DNA from: Mobilitalea sibirica
Lineage (GTDB): Bacteria > Bacillota > Clostridia > Lachnospirales > Lachnospiraceae
Assembly (NCBI RefSeq): GCF_015999265.1
Contig: NZ_JAEAGR010000022.1
Location: 1 to 41,555, forward strand
Length of the DNA stretch: 41,555 bases
Reading direction: 5' to 3'
Below are positions 7,745 through 16,691 of the stretch, one piece after another (within the stretch, counting starts at the first letter, position 1; each line of letters starts with the position of its first letter). A program made the translations under genes and the position numbers. The notes under the pieces are model-generated. The model ran no database searches, had not been told where the DNA came from, and saw only the letters and a program-made list of their open reading frames with translations.

Positions 7745-8917
7745 CTACTGTATCTCTCCGGCTTTCTTTAAAGCAATCTTTGTAATCACCGGTCCCGTTA
7801 GTTCGTATATTACAGTTGCACATAAAATAATGGTCTTTATCTTATTACCATACTCCGGAACAACATTCGTAGCGACTCCGGCTAAACCTATGGCAACTCC
7901 GGCTTGAGGAATCAAAGTAAATCCCAGGTACTTCCTTACAACGGGTTCCGCTTTCGATATCCTGGCTCCTGCAGCTGCTCCAAGTACTTTTCCCGCGATA
8001 CGAAAAATTACATATAAAATACCAATTACACCTACGGCTGGTAATATGGTTATATCCAGCTCTGCTCCTGAAATAAAGAAAAACAACATAAAAATAGGCG
8101 GTGTCAATCGATCCACCTGTTCAAAAACCTTTTCACTGACATTTGAAAGATTAACAAATACAGCACTCATCGCCATACAGGCTAACAGTGGTGAAAATCC
8201 AACCATTTCAGATATTCCGACACATAATAGTATCATGGCGGTAGCGACAGATAATCGATTTCCCCGTCCGGTATACCAGGCCGCTGCAAATTTTAATACA
8301 ATACCTAGCAATGCTCCAAAGATAAGTGCACCAAATATTTCAATTACAGGATCCAACAAGGTGGTAGACAACGAAACTGCCCCCTTGGAAATTATTGATT
8401 TTGCGATAGCAACGGATAAACCAAATGCCATTAAAGCAACTGCATCATCTATGGCAACAACCGGAAGCAAAGTATTTGTTACCGGTCCCTTTGATTTATA
8501 TTGGCGTACCACCATTAATGTAGCTGCAGGCGCTGTGGCTGCTGCGATTGCACCAAGTATCAAAGAGAATGCAGTATCATTACCTGTGATGATCAGAATA
8601 AAATCCACAACCAGAACTGCACCAAAAGCTTCGGCAAAAGCAATTATGACAGGGGATTTCCCTACCATCTTTAGATAAGAAAGTTTAAACTCCGCACCTA
8701 TGGAAAAAGCAATAAATCCCAATGCAATATCAGGTATAATTGAGAACTGTTCAACTACTTCAAAGGACAATAATTTAAAAACATACGGTCCCGCAAGCAA
8801 ACCAAAAATCAGGTAACCGGTTACGTTCGGTAATTTTATAAGCTTTACCAGTTTTCCGGCTAATAAACTCAAAATAATAGCTATAGCAAGATCAGTATAA
8901 ATAATATAATGTTCCAC
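7745..8917 (-). CDS. Cation:proton antiporter, CPA2 (KefB/GerN-like) family
   Basis: Integral membrane exchanger of monovalent cations (Na+ or K+) for protons. The 390-aa protein is almost entirely hydrophobic, with about 12 segments in the CPA2 arrangement. The conserved acidic pair is in VVAIDDAVALMAFG, and GYLIFGLLAGP occurs in the N-terminal bundle. It stops after the membrane domain: there is no C-terminal RCK/TrkA-N domain. The start is GTG (8917), 2 nt past the stop of the PII-like gene, so translation is likely coupled and GGTGAG inside that gene serves as ribosome binding site. The lack of an RCK domain fits with a separate regulatory partner, possibly the PII-like protein. Confidence 0.9.
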   Translation of the reverse strand: MEHYIIYTDLAIAIILSLLAGKLVKLIKLPNVTGYLIFGLLAGPYVFKLLSFEVVEQFSIIPDIALGFIAFSIGAEFKLSYLKMVGKSPVIIAFAEAFGAVLVVDFILIITGNDTAFSLILGAIAAATAPAATLMVVRQYKSKGPVTNTLLPVVAIDDAVALMAFGLSVAIAKSIISKGAVSLSTTLLDPVIEIFGALIFGALLGIVLKFAAAWYTGRGNRLSVATAMILLCVGISEMVGFSPLLACMAMSAVFVNLSNVSEKVFEQVDRLTPPIFMLFFFISGAELDITILPAVGVIGILYVIFRIAGKVLGAAAGARISKAEPVVRKYLGFTLIPQAGVAIGLAGVATNVVPEYGNKIKTIILCATVIYELTGPVITKIALKKAGEIQ

Positions 8918-8919
8918 CC

Positions 8920-9258
8920 TTACTCACCAAGCCCTTCCACATAAGTAATGGGAATAGAGAACATAATACCTGTGTTTGGTATACTTAAATCACCAATAAC
9001 CTTCTTGATGGCGCCTCTTGTTGTCATTACCTGATCGTCCTTTAGAACAAACATCATTAGTTTACAGGTTTCTTTGTCCTCGTCCGCAAGAATACGTCTC
9101 AGCATACCAAATACAGGCAAATCTTCCATGTTAATTAGTGCTTTTGCCATACCGGTGCCTTCTAAGATTGTACCACCCTTAACTCCGGACTCTGCCAGCT
9201 GTTTAATAATATCCTCCATTAATTCTACCTTTTTAAGAATTAATATTAAAAGCTGCAT
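8920..9258 (-). CDS. PII-like (GlnB/CutA-fold) small regulatory protein
   Basis: The 112-aa product looks like a ferredoxin-like PII-family protein: MQLLILILKKVE as the first strand, an alpha helix with EDIIKQLAESGVKGGTILEG, a GMLRRIL stretch, and a C-terminal TGIMFSIPITYVEG strand. The classical T-loop uridylylation tyrosine and the GlnB signature are missing, so it is a divergent PII-like protein rather than GlnB/GlnK. Start: GGGTG lies 6 nt before the ATG at 9258; a longer frame upstream overlaps the promoter at 9319-9347 and is rejected. It is coupled to the CPA2 antiporter (2-nt gap), suggesting control of that transporter; the ligand is unknown. Confidence 0.8.
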   Translation of the reverse strand: MQLLILILKKVELMEDIIKQLAESGVKGGTILEGTGMAKALINMEDLPVFGMLRRILADEDKETCKLMMFVLKDDQVMTTRGAIKKVIGDLSIPNTGIMFSIPITYVEGLGE

Positions 9259-9318
9259 ACTTATCACCCTTTCTTTTTTTGTTATACAAAATCCGTCCGG
9301 ATCTGTACTCGGTATACA

Positions 9319-9347
9319 ATAATATACCTCATGCAAATAATTGTCAA
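9319..9347 (-). promoter_or_regulatory. Promoter of the PII-like/antiporter operon
   Basis: On the minus strand TTGACA (9347-9342) and TATTAT (9324-9319) have a 17-nt spacer. The predicted start is about 55 nt upstream of the ATG at 9258, which also supports that short start. Confidence 0.8.
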
Positions 9348-9549
9348 GTGAGTGATATCGGACAATATAAAAGTAAATTGCGTTTCTCCGTAACCTCCTA
9401 GTTTTCTTTAGTATGCCTTTATTACTATAAAATGACTATTGTATAATGGAGAAAGGGGCCTCTGCAAAACGAATCTTCAGGGATACGACTTATCGTACAA
9501 TCCTAACAAACCCTTTTTACAGCAGCCCCACATCCATACTTCCTAATTC

Positions 9550-11928
9550 TTATAATTTCATTGTAAGCTGTATTCTCTTTTTCGCTAAATCTACACTTAA
9601 AACCTTTACTTCTACTATATCTCCTACACTGACTACATCCAGAGGATGTTTCACGAATTTCTTATCGGATAATTGAGAGATATGAACCAGACCGTCCTGA
9701 TGCACGCCAATATCCACAAAGGCACCAAAATCGATAACATTACGGACAGTACCCTTTAGTATCATTCCTTCTGTCAGATCCTTCATTTCTAGTACATCCG
9801 TACGAAGGATTGGCTTGGGCATCTCATCTCTAGGATCTCTTCCCGGTTTCTCCAGTTCTTTGATGATATCCATGAGTGTGATCTCTCCAATACCCAGTTC
9901 CTCTGCCATTTTATTTTTATTGGTTATTTTCTTTCCTATAAAAGATGTGTCCGTAAAGTCTTTATTTGGCACAGTATCTTGTCTACTTTGATCTAATACA
10001 GTTTGTTCTGCCTGATCTTTCATCTCTGCTTCTATCCCTTGTCCGACTGCCGCCGCAAGAGCTTTTCCAAAAGTAGTAGTCTGACTTTTAACCGTTATTA
10101 CCGGTTTTTTCTTTTCCTGTCTTTTTACCGGTTTGGATTCGGTCTTTACTTTTTCAGTTCCATTATTCTTCTGGGCTTTTGCCTGGATTTCTTTAATATC
10201 TTCCAGTGTTAAACCAAGACGAGATAAAAGTACTTTCGTTGCTTCATAGGATTCCGGATGAACTCCGGTTGCATCAAGAGGATTATCACCACCCTGAATA
10301 CGCATAAATCCGGCACATTGTTCATATGCCTTCGGACCCAGCTTTGACACCTTCAGTAATTCCTCTCTACTATGAAAACGGCCGTTTGCTTCCCTATATG
10401 CTACGATGTTTTTCGCAATCACCTTGCTTACTCCGGAAACATGCTCCAGTAACGATACGGAAGCTGTATTTAGATCAACACCTACTTTATTCACACAATC
10501 CTCTACAACACCGGCAAGAACCTCACTTAACTTTTTCTGATTCATATCATGCTGGTATTGACCGACACCAATGGACTGAGGCTCAATTTTAACCAATTCA
10601 GCCAAGGGATCTTGTAACCTTCTGGCAATGGAAGCTGCGCTTCTCTGTCCCACATCAAAATTCGGGAACTCCTCTGTTGCCAGCTTACTAGCGGAATAAA
10701 CCGATGCTCCTGCCTCATTTACTATGACATAAAAGATAGGTTTCTTAATCTCTTTCAACAAATCAACAATAACCATTTCTGATTCTCTGGAAGCAGTACC
10801 GTTACCCACAGATATTAATGTGATATTATACTTATCAATTAAATTTTTTAAAATACGTTTTGCTTCTTCAACCTTGTTCTGAGGAGGTGTTGGATAGATT
10901 ACAACGGTATCCAGCACCTTGCCCGTACTATCAACGACTGCCAGCTTACATCCGGTACGAAATGCCGGATCCCATCCTAGTACAACTTGTCCGGTAATAG
11001 GCGGGGCCATAAGAAGTTGAACAAGATTTTTACCAAATACTTTTATCGCACCGTCTTCTGCCTTCTCTGTCAGTTCATTACGTATTTCACGCTCGATGGC
11101 AGGGGCTATAAGTCGTTTATAACTGTCCTCGATTGTTGCTTTCAATATACCATTGGTGTGTGCATTATCTTTTACAATAACCTTCGTTTCAAGATACCGT
11201 AAGATACGTTCCTCCGGTGCCAGCACTTTAACCGTAAGTACTTTTTCTTTCTCACCCCGGTTAATCGCTAATACTCTGTGTCCTGCCAATTTATCTATAC
11301 TTTCTTCAAAGTTATAATACATCTCATAAACAGATTCTTGTTTTTCATCCTTAGCAACGGAAGTAATTTTACCTTCCTTTGTCGTTATATCCCTAATATA
11401 GCTTCGATACTGCGCCTCATCGGAGATATCCTCGGCAATGATATCCATGGCTCCGGTAATTGCTTCTTCTACCGTATTCACTTCCTTTTCCTGTGACAGA
11501 AATTCCTTTGCATACTCTTCCACTGGCTTATCTGCATCCTGCGTTAAGATGATTGTTGCCAATTCTTCCAATCCCTTTTCCTTAGCAATCGTTGCCCTTG
11601 TTCTCCTCTTCGGACGATAAGGACGATATAAATCTTCTACAACAACCAAGGTCGTGGCCGCTAGTATCTGTGCCTTTAACTCCTCTGTCATCTTACCCTG
11701 TTCTTTTATACTATTGATAACCTGTGTTTTTTTATCTTCAAGATTTCTTAGATACTGGAGCCTTTCATTCAAATTTCGCAGTTGTTCGTCATCCAGAGAT
11801 CCGGTCGCTTCCTTTCGGTATCTGGCAATAAAGGGTATTGTATTGCCTTCATCAATTAACTTTACTGCTGCTTCAACCTGTTCCCGCCGTATATTAAGTT
11901 CTTCTTTCAGTTGTTTTAAAATATCCAT
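9550..11928 (-). CDS. tex: Tex family RNA-binding transcription accessory protein
   Basis: Conserved nucleic-acid-binding protein with Tex N-terminal domain, YqgF/RNase H-like domain, helix-hairpin-helix repeats and a C-terminal S1 domain. The start is at 11928 (MDILKQLKEEL), where GGAG lies 7 nt upstream; 19 extra in-frame residues before it have no ribosome binding site. The product is then 792 aa. Recognisable are IPFIARYRKEATGSLDDEQLRNL, the YRPKRRTRA segment, GWDPAFRTGCKLAVVD in YqgF, and GTVRNVIDFGAFVDIGVHQDGLVHISQL in S1. A Lys/Gln/Thr-rich linker of about 100 residues between the HhH and S1 parts makes it longer than the usual 720 aa or so. It has its own promoter (12012-12040). Confidence 0.95.
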   Translation of the reverse strand: MDILKQLKEELNIRREQVEAAVKLIDEGNTIPFIARYRKEATGSLDDEQLRNLNERLQYLRNLEDKKTQVINSIKEQGKMTEELKAQILAATTLVVVEDLYRPYRPKRRTRATIAKEKGLEELATIILTQDADKPVEEYAKEFLSQEKEVNTVEEAITGAMDIIAEDISDEAQYRSYIRDITTKEGKITSVAKDEKQESVYEMYYNFEESIDKLAGHRVLAINRGEKEKVLTVKVLAPEERILRYLETKVIVKDNAHTNGILKATIEDSYKRLIAPAIEREIRNELTEKAEDGAIKVFGKNLVQLLMAPPITGQVVLGWDPAFRTGCKLAVVDSTGKVLDTVVIYPTPPQNKVEEAKRILKNLIDKYNITLISVGNGTASRESEMVIVDLLKEIKKPIFYVIVNEAGASVYSASKLATEEFPNFDVGQRSAASIARRLQDPLAELVKIEPQSIGVGQYQHDMNQKKLSEVLAGVVEDCVNKVGVDLNTASVSLLEHVSGVSKVIAKNIVAYREANGRFHSREELLKVSKLGPKAYEQCAGFMRIQGGDNPLDATGVHPESYEATKVLLSRLGLTLEDIKEIQAKAQKNNGTEKVKTESKPVKRQEKKKPVITVKSQTTTFGKALAAAVGQGIEAEMKDQAEQTVLDQSRQDTVPNKDFTDTSFIGKKITNKNKMAEELGIGEITLMDIIKELEKPGRDPRDEMPKPILRTDVLEMKDLTEGMILKGTVRNVIDFGAFVDIGVHQDGLVHISQLSDKKFVKHPLDVVSVGDIVEVKVLSVDLAKKRIQLTMKL

Positions 11929-12011
11929 CCGTTTACTCCTTAAATCATTATTTATTCTTAATTGCCTTTTGCTTGCAATCCACAAGAACGTAGATATTCC
12001 ATAATATTCTT

Positions 12012-12040
12012 ATCATACCACCCGAGGAAACGAAAATCAA
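12012..12040 (-). promoter_or_regulatory. Putative tex promoter
   Basis: On the minus strand TTGATT (12040-12035) and TATGAT (12017-12012) are separated by 17 nt, about 85 nt upstream of the tex ATG. The 11929-12248 intergenic stretch holds this, the divergent promoter at 12160-12188 and nothing else I can identify. Confidence 0.6.
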
Positions 12041-12159
12041 TGTTCATTTGGTTACTATTCATTCACAACTTATCATCTCCAAATGAAATATTTCTTAAAA
12101 CTCTTTTCTATTTTATAAACATAGTAAGTGTAATCAAAGTATATAACGAACTGTATTTA

Positions 12160-12188
12160 TTTACTTTTACCAAAAAATACTATATAAT
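12160..12188 (+). promoter_or_regulatory. Putative promoter of the HExxH protein gene
   Basis: TTTACT (12160-12165) and a perfect TATAAT (12183-12188) have a 17-nt spacer and lie about 60 nt upstream of the ATG at 12249. Confidence 0.6.
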
Positions 12189-12248
12189 ATTATTAGGTAA
12201 ATATTTATCCGATCCAGAATTTTTATCTTATCTGAAAGGAGGCATTGG

Positions 12249-12755
12249 ATGATTAATCCAATCAGTTATAATAATAATCATTCCATATATAATAACCCTG
12301 GCGCATATAATCCAAAGCCTTCTCTTGACGCGATAAATAAAATACAGGGTATCTACAAGGTTAGTGATAAAGAGAAAAATTCAATAGAGAAGACCGCAAG
12401 CTCAGAATGTCAGACCTGTAAAAGTAGAAAGTATGTGGATGGTTCAAATGAAAGCAATGTTTCATTTAAGTCACCTACTCATATATCTCCGGGAGCTTCT
12501 TTTTCCATGGTCCGTGCCCATGAGCAGGAGCATGTATCTAATGCAATAAGGAAAGGAAATCAACCGGGAGCCCAGCTAATATCTGCTAGCGTGAGCCTGA
12601 AAATGGATGTATGTCCGGAATGTGGATCCTCGTATATATCCGGAGGCGAAACTCGAACTCAGATAAAGTACGATGTAAATAATCCTTATGGAATGGAAAG
12701 AAAGAAGGCAGATGAAAGCCTATTAAAGGGATTATTTGTGAATTTTGTAGCTTAA
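12249..12755 (+). CDS. Putative zinc metalloprotease-like protein (HExxH), uncharacterised
   Basis: The 168-aa protein has an HEQEH motif at 91-95 in a helix-like context (MVRAHEQEHVSNAI), fitting HExxH zinc sites. It is bracketed by two CxxC pairs: Cys54/Cys57 (CQTC) and Cys122/Cys125 (CPEC). A Ser/Asn/Pro-rich N-terminus without signal peptide or membrane segment suggests a cytoplasmic protein. It resembles the SprA-related putative metalloproteases of bacteria, but I cannot confirm the family, and the cysteines could make it a metal-binding protein without protease activity. The ribosome binding site AAAGGAGG is near-perfect. It stands alone on the plus strand, followed 62 nt later by the SDR gene. 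Confidence 0.78.
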   Translation: MINPISYNNNHSIYNNPGAYNPKPSLDAINKIQGIYKVSDKEKNSIEKTASSECQTCKSRKYVDGSNESNVSFKSPTHISPGASFSMVRAHEQEHVSNAIRKGNQPGAQLISASVSLKMDVCPECGSSYISGGETRTQIKYDVNNPYGMERKKADESLLKGLFVNFVA

Positions 12756-12817
12756 TCCAGTTACAGATCCATTATATAATTTTTCGTTCTAATTCGTTAA
12801 AGTATAGGGAGGGTTTT

Positions 12818-13711
12818 ATGAATAACCAGGTTATACCCAAGGTATTAGTGTTGGGTGGCACGGCATTTGTTAGTAGATGCATCGCTATGAAATTAATTGA
12901 AAAAGGTTATAAAGTCGATATATTAACTCGAGGAATAAGAGCTATAGATTATAGTGGTTACCACAAGCACATAATCTGCGACAGACATAACACCGAAGCC
13001 TTAAGAAAAGCACTACAAAACAGCAGATATGAATATATATTTGATATGAATGCTTATTATGATGACGATATTTATAAGCTGTTAAATATTATTGATACTA
13101 ATAGTATTGAAAAATATATCTTATGTTCAACCGCCTCAGTATATACCTTTAGAGAAGGTATTACAGATGAAAATGGCCAGCGGCTGTCGTCTGAAGATAA
13201 TAATACCTATGGCTTAAACAAAAAATATGCCGAAGATATACTTATGTACAGCGGAATTCCTTATGTAATCATCCGCCCAACCTATATTTATGGAGAATAT
13301 AATGAAATTCCGAGGGAAACCTATATATTTAAAGCAATTGAAGACGGTACCCCCTTGGAAATATGCAGTAATAAAAATACCAGAATTCATATGATTTATA
13401 TAGAAGATTTAGGCGATTTATTTATTAGTACTATGGAATCCAAAAACCTTTTTGGTTGCTTTAATGCTTGTAATGATGAAATTATAACCTTTGAAAATTA
13501 TATAAAAATATGTGAAGAGATTATTGGTAAAAAGGCGAATATTTTATATTATCGCTCTGAGGAAGAACCAGACCCTATTGCCTTCCCCTATGTAGAGTTT
13601 TCTGTTTTGTTAAACAACAAAAAGTTGATAAAAGATGGATTAATTATACCAAAAACAAGTTTAAGAGATGGACTTCGAAAAACATATCAATGGTATAAGA
13701 AAAAGAGTTAA
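12818..13711 (+). CDS. NAD-dependent epimerase/dehydratase family (extended SDR)
   Basis: Rossmann-fold reductase/epimerase of 297 aa. The N-terminal dinucleotide loop is LGGTAFVS (12-19), followed by a conserved DILTRG-type second strand. The catalytic region has CSTASVY (about 106-112) and YGLNK (YxxxK), with RPTYIYG after it. The substrate cannot be told: relatives include sugar-nucleotide epimerases and CSP41-like proteins. The start has GGGAGG 6 nt upstream. Codon use is more AT-rich than in many neighbours. It may be co-transcribed with the HExxH gene; a bidirectional terminator (13803-13850) follows. Confidence 0.85.
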   Translation: MNNQVIPKVLVLGGTAFVSRCIAMKLIEKGYKVDILTRGIRAIDYSGYHKHIICDRHNTEALRKALQNSRYEYIFDMNAYYDDDIYKLLNIIDTNSIEKYILCSTASVYTFREGITDENGQRLSSEDNNTYGLNKKYAEDILMYSGIPYVIIRPTYIYGEYNEIPRETYIFKAIEDGTPLEICSNKNTRIHMIYIEDLGDLFISTMESKNLFGCFNACNDEIITFENYIKICEEIIGKKANILYYRSEEEPDPIAFPYVEFSVLLNNKKLIKDGLIIPKTSLRDGLRKTYQWYKKKS

Positions 13712-13802
13712 GCATAAAGTAATAGAGTACTGTATTTTGTCGTGAATTACATATTTTTAATGTTACTCGTTATTCAATTATATCTATAAGTATACTTATA
13801 AT

Positions 13803-13850
13803 AAGCCCTATTACAGCTTCAATCATTTCACTGTAATAGGGCTTTTACTT
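13803..13850. terminator. Bidirectional intrinsic terminator
   Basis: AAGCCCTATTACAG (13803-13816) pairs perfectly with CTGTAATAGGGCTT (13831-13844), 14 bp over a 14-nt loop. A T-rich tail follows on the plus strand. It lies between convergent genes ending at 13711 (plus) and 13908 (minus). Confidence 0.88.
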
Positions 13851-13907
13851 TACTTTTTCATAGAAACTTGTCCATCTATAGAATATTAATCTATGATTCA
13901 TGTTTAT

Positions 13908-15113
13908 CTATTGATTATCAAATAGTTTATTTACCATTTCATAACCTTTATCAACTACATATCCTGTAGCTTTTGCTTCAACTTCATTATACATCCATTG
14001 GTTATCCTGTTCTTTTGTACTGTCATAAAGGATATAAGGAACAGGATCACTGGTATGAGTTCTACACCATATGGGTGTTGGATGATCCGGCATGACAAGA
14101 AGTCTGAAATCAACACCTGATTTTTTCATTGCTTCATATACCAGCTTAATTACCCTTTGATCCAGGAACTCAATTGCTTTTATTTTATTCGCCACATTCC
14201 CCTGATGTCCCATTTCATCCGGCGCCTCCACATGGATATAAACAAAATCATAATCATCTTCTAACAAAACCTTAACTGCTGCCATCGCTTTGCCTTCATA
14301 ATTCGTATGAAGGGTTCCATCTGCACCAGGTACTTCGATCACTTTCATTTTAGCACCAACTGCTATTCCTTTTAAAAGGTCAACGGCTGATATCATGGCA
14401 CCACGCTTATGGTTTTTTTCCTCAAAGGAAGTAAGCGCCGGCCTTGTACCTGCTCCCCAGAACCAGATGGAATTCGCTACATTGAGACCTTTTTCTTTAC
14501 GTTCAATATTAATAGGATGATTATTAAGTATATCATAACTTTTTTTCATTAATTCTTTTAAGGCATTATCCTCGGGTAGATATTCACCAATAACCTTCCC
14601 CAATATATCATGGGGCGGTACCAAATCAATCACTTCGCCTTGATCCCAAATGGTCAAATGCCGATAACTGGTTCCTACATAAAATTTATAGAGATCGTTT
14701 TCTAGTTCTTTTCTTACCGCATCAATTAATACAGCTGCATCCTTTGTAGATATTTCACCTGAACTATGATCCAGAATCGTTTTTTCTTCATAAGGTTTAT
14801 CATCATCGGATAATGAAACTATGTTGCATCGTATTGCTATGTCAGTGGGCTTTAAATCCACCCCTATACTTAATGCCTCCAGAGGTGATCGTCCGGAATA
14901 ATATATTCTTGGGTTATACCCCAGTACTGCCAGATTAGCCGTATCACTACCCGGTTTCATTCCCTCCGGTATTGTGTATGCCAGTCCCAATTCAGATTTT
15001 TTAGCTAATAAGTCCATCTGAGGAGTGTCCGCAACCATTAAAGGTGTTTTATTATCCAACTCCTTAATCGGTTCATCCGCCATTCCATCGCCAAGAACTA
15101 CTATATATTTCAT
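13908..15113 (-). CDS. Proposed homoserine kinase, alkaline-phosphatase superfamily (apgM-like)
   Basis: The 401-aa protein belongs to the cofactor-independent phosphoglycerate mutase-like metalloenzymes. LGDGMAD (7-13) supplies the first metal Asp, GSDTAN (55-60) holds the nucleophile Ser56, and later metal ligands appear in HVEAPDEMGHQGN and MPDHPTP. This is the archaeal-type subgroup for which TIGR02535 proposes homoserine kinase activity in organisms without ThrB. Its position, last in a group with homoserine dehydrogenase (15316-16533) and an HTH-ACT regulator, supports homoserine phosphorylation over glycolysis. A glycolytic mutase remains possible. The AAAGGAAA site precedes the ATG. 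The 202-nt gap from hom contains a small hairpin (ATGTAC/GTACAT near 15261-15276). Confidence 0.85.
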   Translation of the reverse strand: MKYIVVLGDGMADEPIKELDNKTPLMVADTPQMDLLAKKSELGLAYTIPEGMKPGSDTANLAVLGYNPRIYYSGRSPLEALSIGVDLKPTDIAIRCNIVSLSDDDKPYEEKTILDHSSGEISTKDAAVLIDAVRKELENDLYKFYVGTSYRHLTIWDQGEVIDLVPPHDILGKVIGEYLPEDNALKELMKKSYDILNNHPINIERKEKGLNVANSIWFWGAGTRPALTSFEEKNHKRGAMISAVDLLKGIAVGAKMKVIEVPGADGTLHTNYEGKAMAAVKVLLEDDYDFVYIHVEAPDEMGHQGNVANKIKAIEFLDQRVIKLVYEAMKKSGVDFRLLVMPDHPTPIWCRTHTSDPVPYILYDSTKEQDNQWMYNEVEAKATGYVVDKGYEMVNKLFDNQ

Positions 15114-15315
15114 GATATTATTTCCTTTCGTTAGATATATGTTACCGTTATTAGTGTATCTTATACAACAAAAACACTCCGCTATGAAACGTACTCACGT
15201 GCACGGAAATTATCACTCAAATGACAATTAGTCGATTTGTGAACACGTTTGGCCCAAAGAATGTACGCAGGTACATTTTTTGTTCATAACAAGACTATAA
15301 CTTACGGAATATGAT

Positions 15316-16533
15316 CTAAAATCTCACCCGAATCATACTAATCATGCCGGATAGATTGGCTTTTTTCTCCTTCATATCCTGCTCTGTCATAGTGGGGGTT
15401 ATAAAGGCATATTCATCCTGGACACCTTCTACAATTACCCTCTCTACTTCCCCAAATAAGCTTTTAATCTTATTTTCCATCGAAGAATCGTCTTTCACTC
15501 GAACAAAAAATCTGTGCTGCACCTGATTAATATCCGTTAGCTCTAATTTTTTGCTGCTCCAAATTGTCCAGATGTTTGTACCTAAATGCTTAGCAGCATC
15601 AACAACATCGGCAACAACCGCACTGGCTGTCGGTAACTTTCCTGCTCCACTGCCGTAAAACATAACATCTCCAATTACATTGCCTCTTACAAAAATCCCA
15701 TTGAATACATCATTCACACTATATAACGGATGATTAACCTTAATCATCATAGGTGCCACCATCGCATATACACTCTTATCATTTTCCCGAATGCTGGAAG
15801 CAAATAATTTAATCCTTGCCCCCAGTGCTTTCGCATATTTAATGTCAGCAGCACTGATCTGAGTGATACCCTCTGTATAAATATCTTCAAAATCCACCTG
15901 CATGCCAAAAGCCAGGGAAGATAAAATAGCGATTTTTCTACAGGAATCATGTCCTTCGATATCGGCCTCCGGATTTCTCTCAGCATAGCCCATATTCTGA
16001 GCATTCTTTAAAGCAGCCTCAAATTCCATGCCATCGTCACTCATTTTAGACAGTATATAGTTTGTGGTACCATTCAATATACCTGTAATCTCTACGATTT
16101 CATCTGCAGTTAATGATTGATTCAAAGGCCTGATAATTGGTATACCACCACCTACGCTGGCTTCAAACAAGAAATTTAAATTTTTTTCCTTGGCTAAATC
16201 AAGAAGCTCAGCACCATGCTTGGCTACCAATTCTTTATTCGATGTAATAACACTTTTACCTCGTAAAAGGGATTCTTTAACAAATTTATAGGCAGGGTTT
16301 ACGCCACCCATTACTTCAACAATGATCTTAACCTCAGGATCCTCTAAAATTATATTAACATCATGAACCAGTTTCTCCATAACCGGATCACCGGGAAATT
16401 CTCTTAAATCCAAAACATACTTTATGTTTATTCTATCTCCGGCTCTTTTTTTAATACTTTCACCGTTCGTGTTTAAAACCTCTACAACCCCGGAACCAAT
16501 TGTGCCATAACCTAAGACTGCAATATTTATCAT
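15316..16533 (-). CDS. hom: Homoserine dehydrogenase
   Basis: Reduces aspartate semialdehyde to homoserine, the branch point to threonine and methionine. The 405-aa length is that of the monofunctional, ACT-carrying form. The Rossmann loop is LGYGTIGSGV (7-16); EVMGGVNPA, TSNKELVAKHG and the NGTTNYIL/GYAERNPEADIEGHD catalytic segment are all present. The C-terminal ACT domain (from about residue 350, RFFVRVKDD) suggests allosteric control by threonine. GGAGG lies 7 nt before the ATG. It is preceded by the HTH-ACT regulator (158-nt gap) and followed by the proposed homoserine kinase. Confidence 0.96.
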   Translation of the reverse strand: MINIAVLGYGTIGSGVVEVLNTNGESIKKRAGDRINIKYVLDLREFPGDPVMEKLVHDVNIILEDPEVKIIVEVMGGVNPAYKFVKESLLRGKSVITSNKELVAKHGAELLDLAKEKNLNFLFEASVGGGIPIIRPLNQSLTADEIVEITGILNGTTNYILSKMSDDGMEFEAALKNAQNMGYAERNPEADIEGHDSCRKIAILSSLAFGMQVDFEDIYTEGITQISAADIKYAKALGARIKLFASSIRENDKSVYAMVAPMMIKVNHPLYSVNDVFNGIFVRGNVIGDVMFYGSGAGKLPTASAVVADVVDAAKHLGTNIWTIWSSKKLELTDINQVQHRFFVRVKDDSSMENKIKSLFGEVERVIVEGVQDEYAFITPTMTEQDMKEKKANLSGMISMIRVRF

Positions 16534-16691
16534 TATTAATCCTCCATTTCATACGATACAATGTCATGTCATATATAAACTTTTATGTGACTATTCCTTC
16601 ACTACAAACCCCAAAATTTAGTGACTACTTTATGGGCGATTACACAGCAAAAGTGATTGAATATTCTATATTAATATACTTAGATATGATT

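Noticed and set aside
8046-8678. 210-codon plus-strand frame opposite the antiporter gene
   Set aside because: It is antisense to a clear membrane transporter, has a composition typical of an antisense frame, and no ribosome binding site.
9259-9336. N-terminal extension of the PII-like protein
   Set aside because: It would overlap the TTGACA-17-TATTAT promoter, and the ribosome binding site GGGTG fits the ATG at 9258.
9425-9549. Terminator or small RNA downstream of tex
   Set aside because: Imperfect pairing (GGG..CTG..AAAA with TTTTGCAG..CCC and an inner TACGA/TCGTA) exists, but there is no U-tract and the stem is broken, so I did not list it.
15255-15285. Terminator between hom and the proposed homoserine kinase gene
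   Set aside because: ATGTAC/GTACAT is only 6 bp and its T-run is on the plus strand, where no gene ends.
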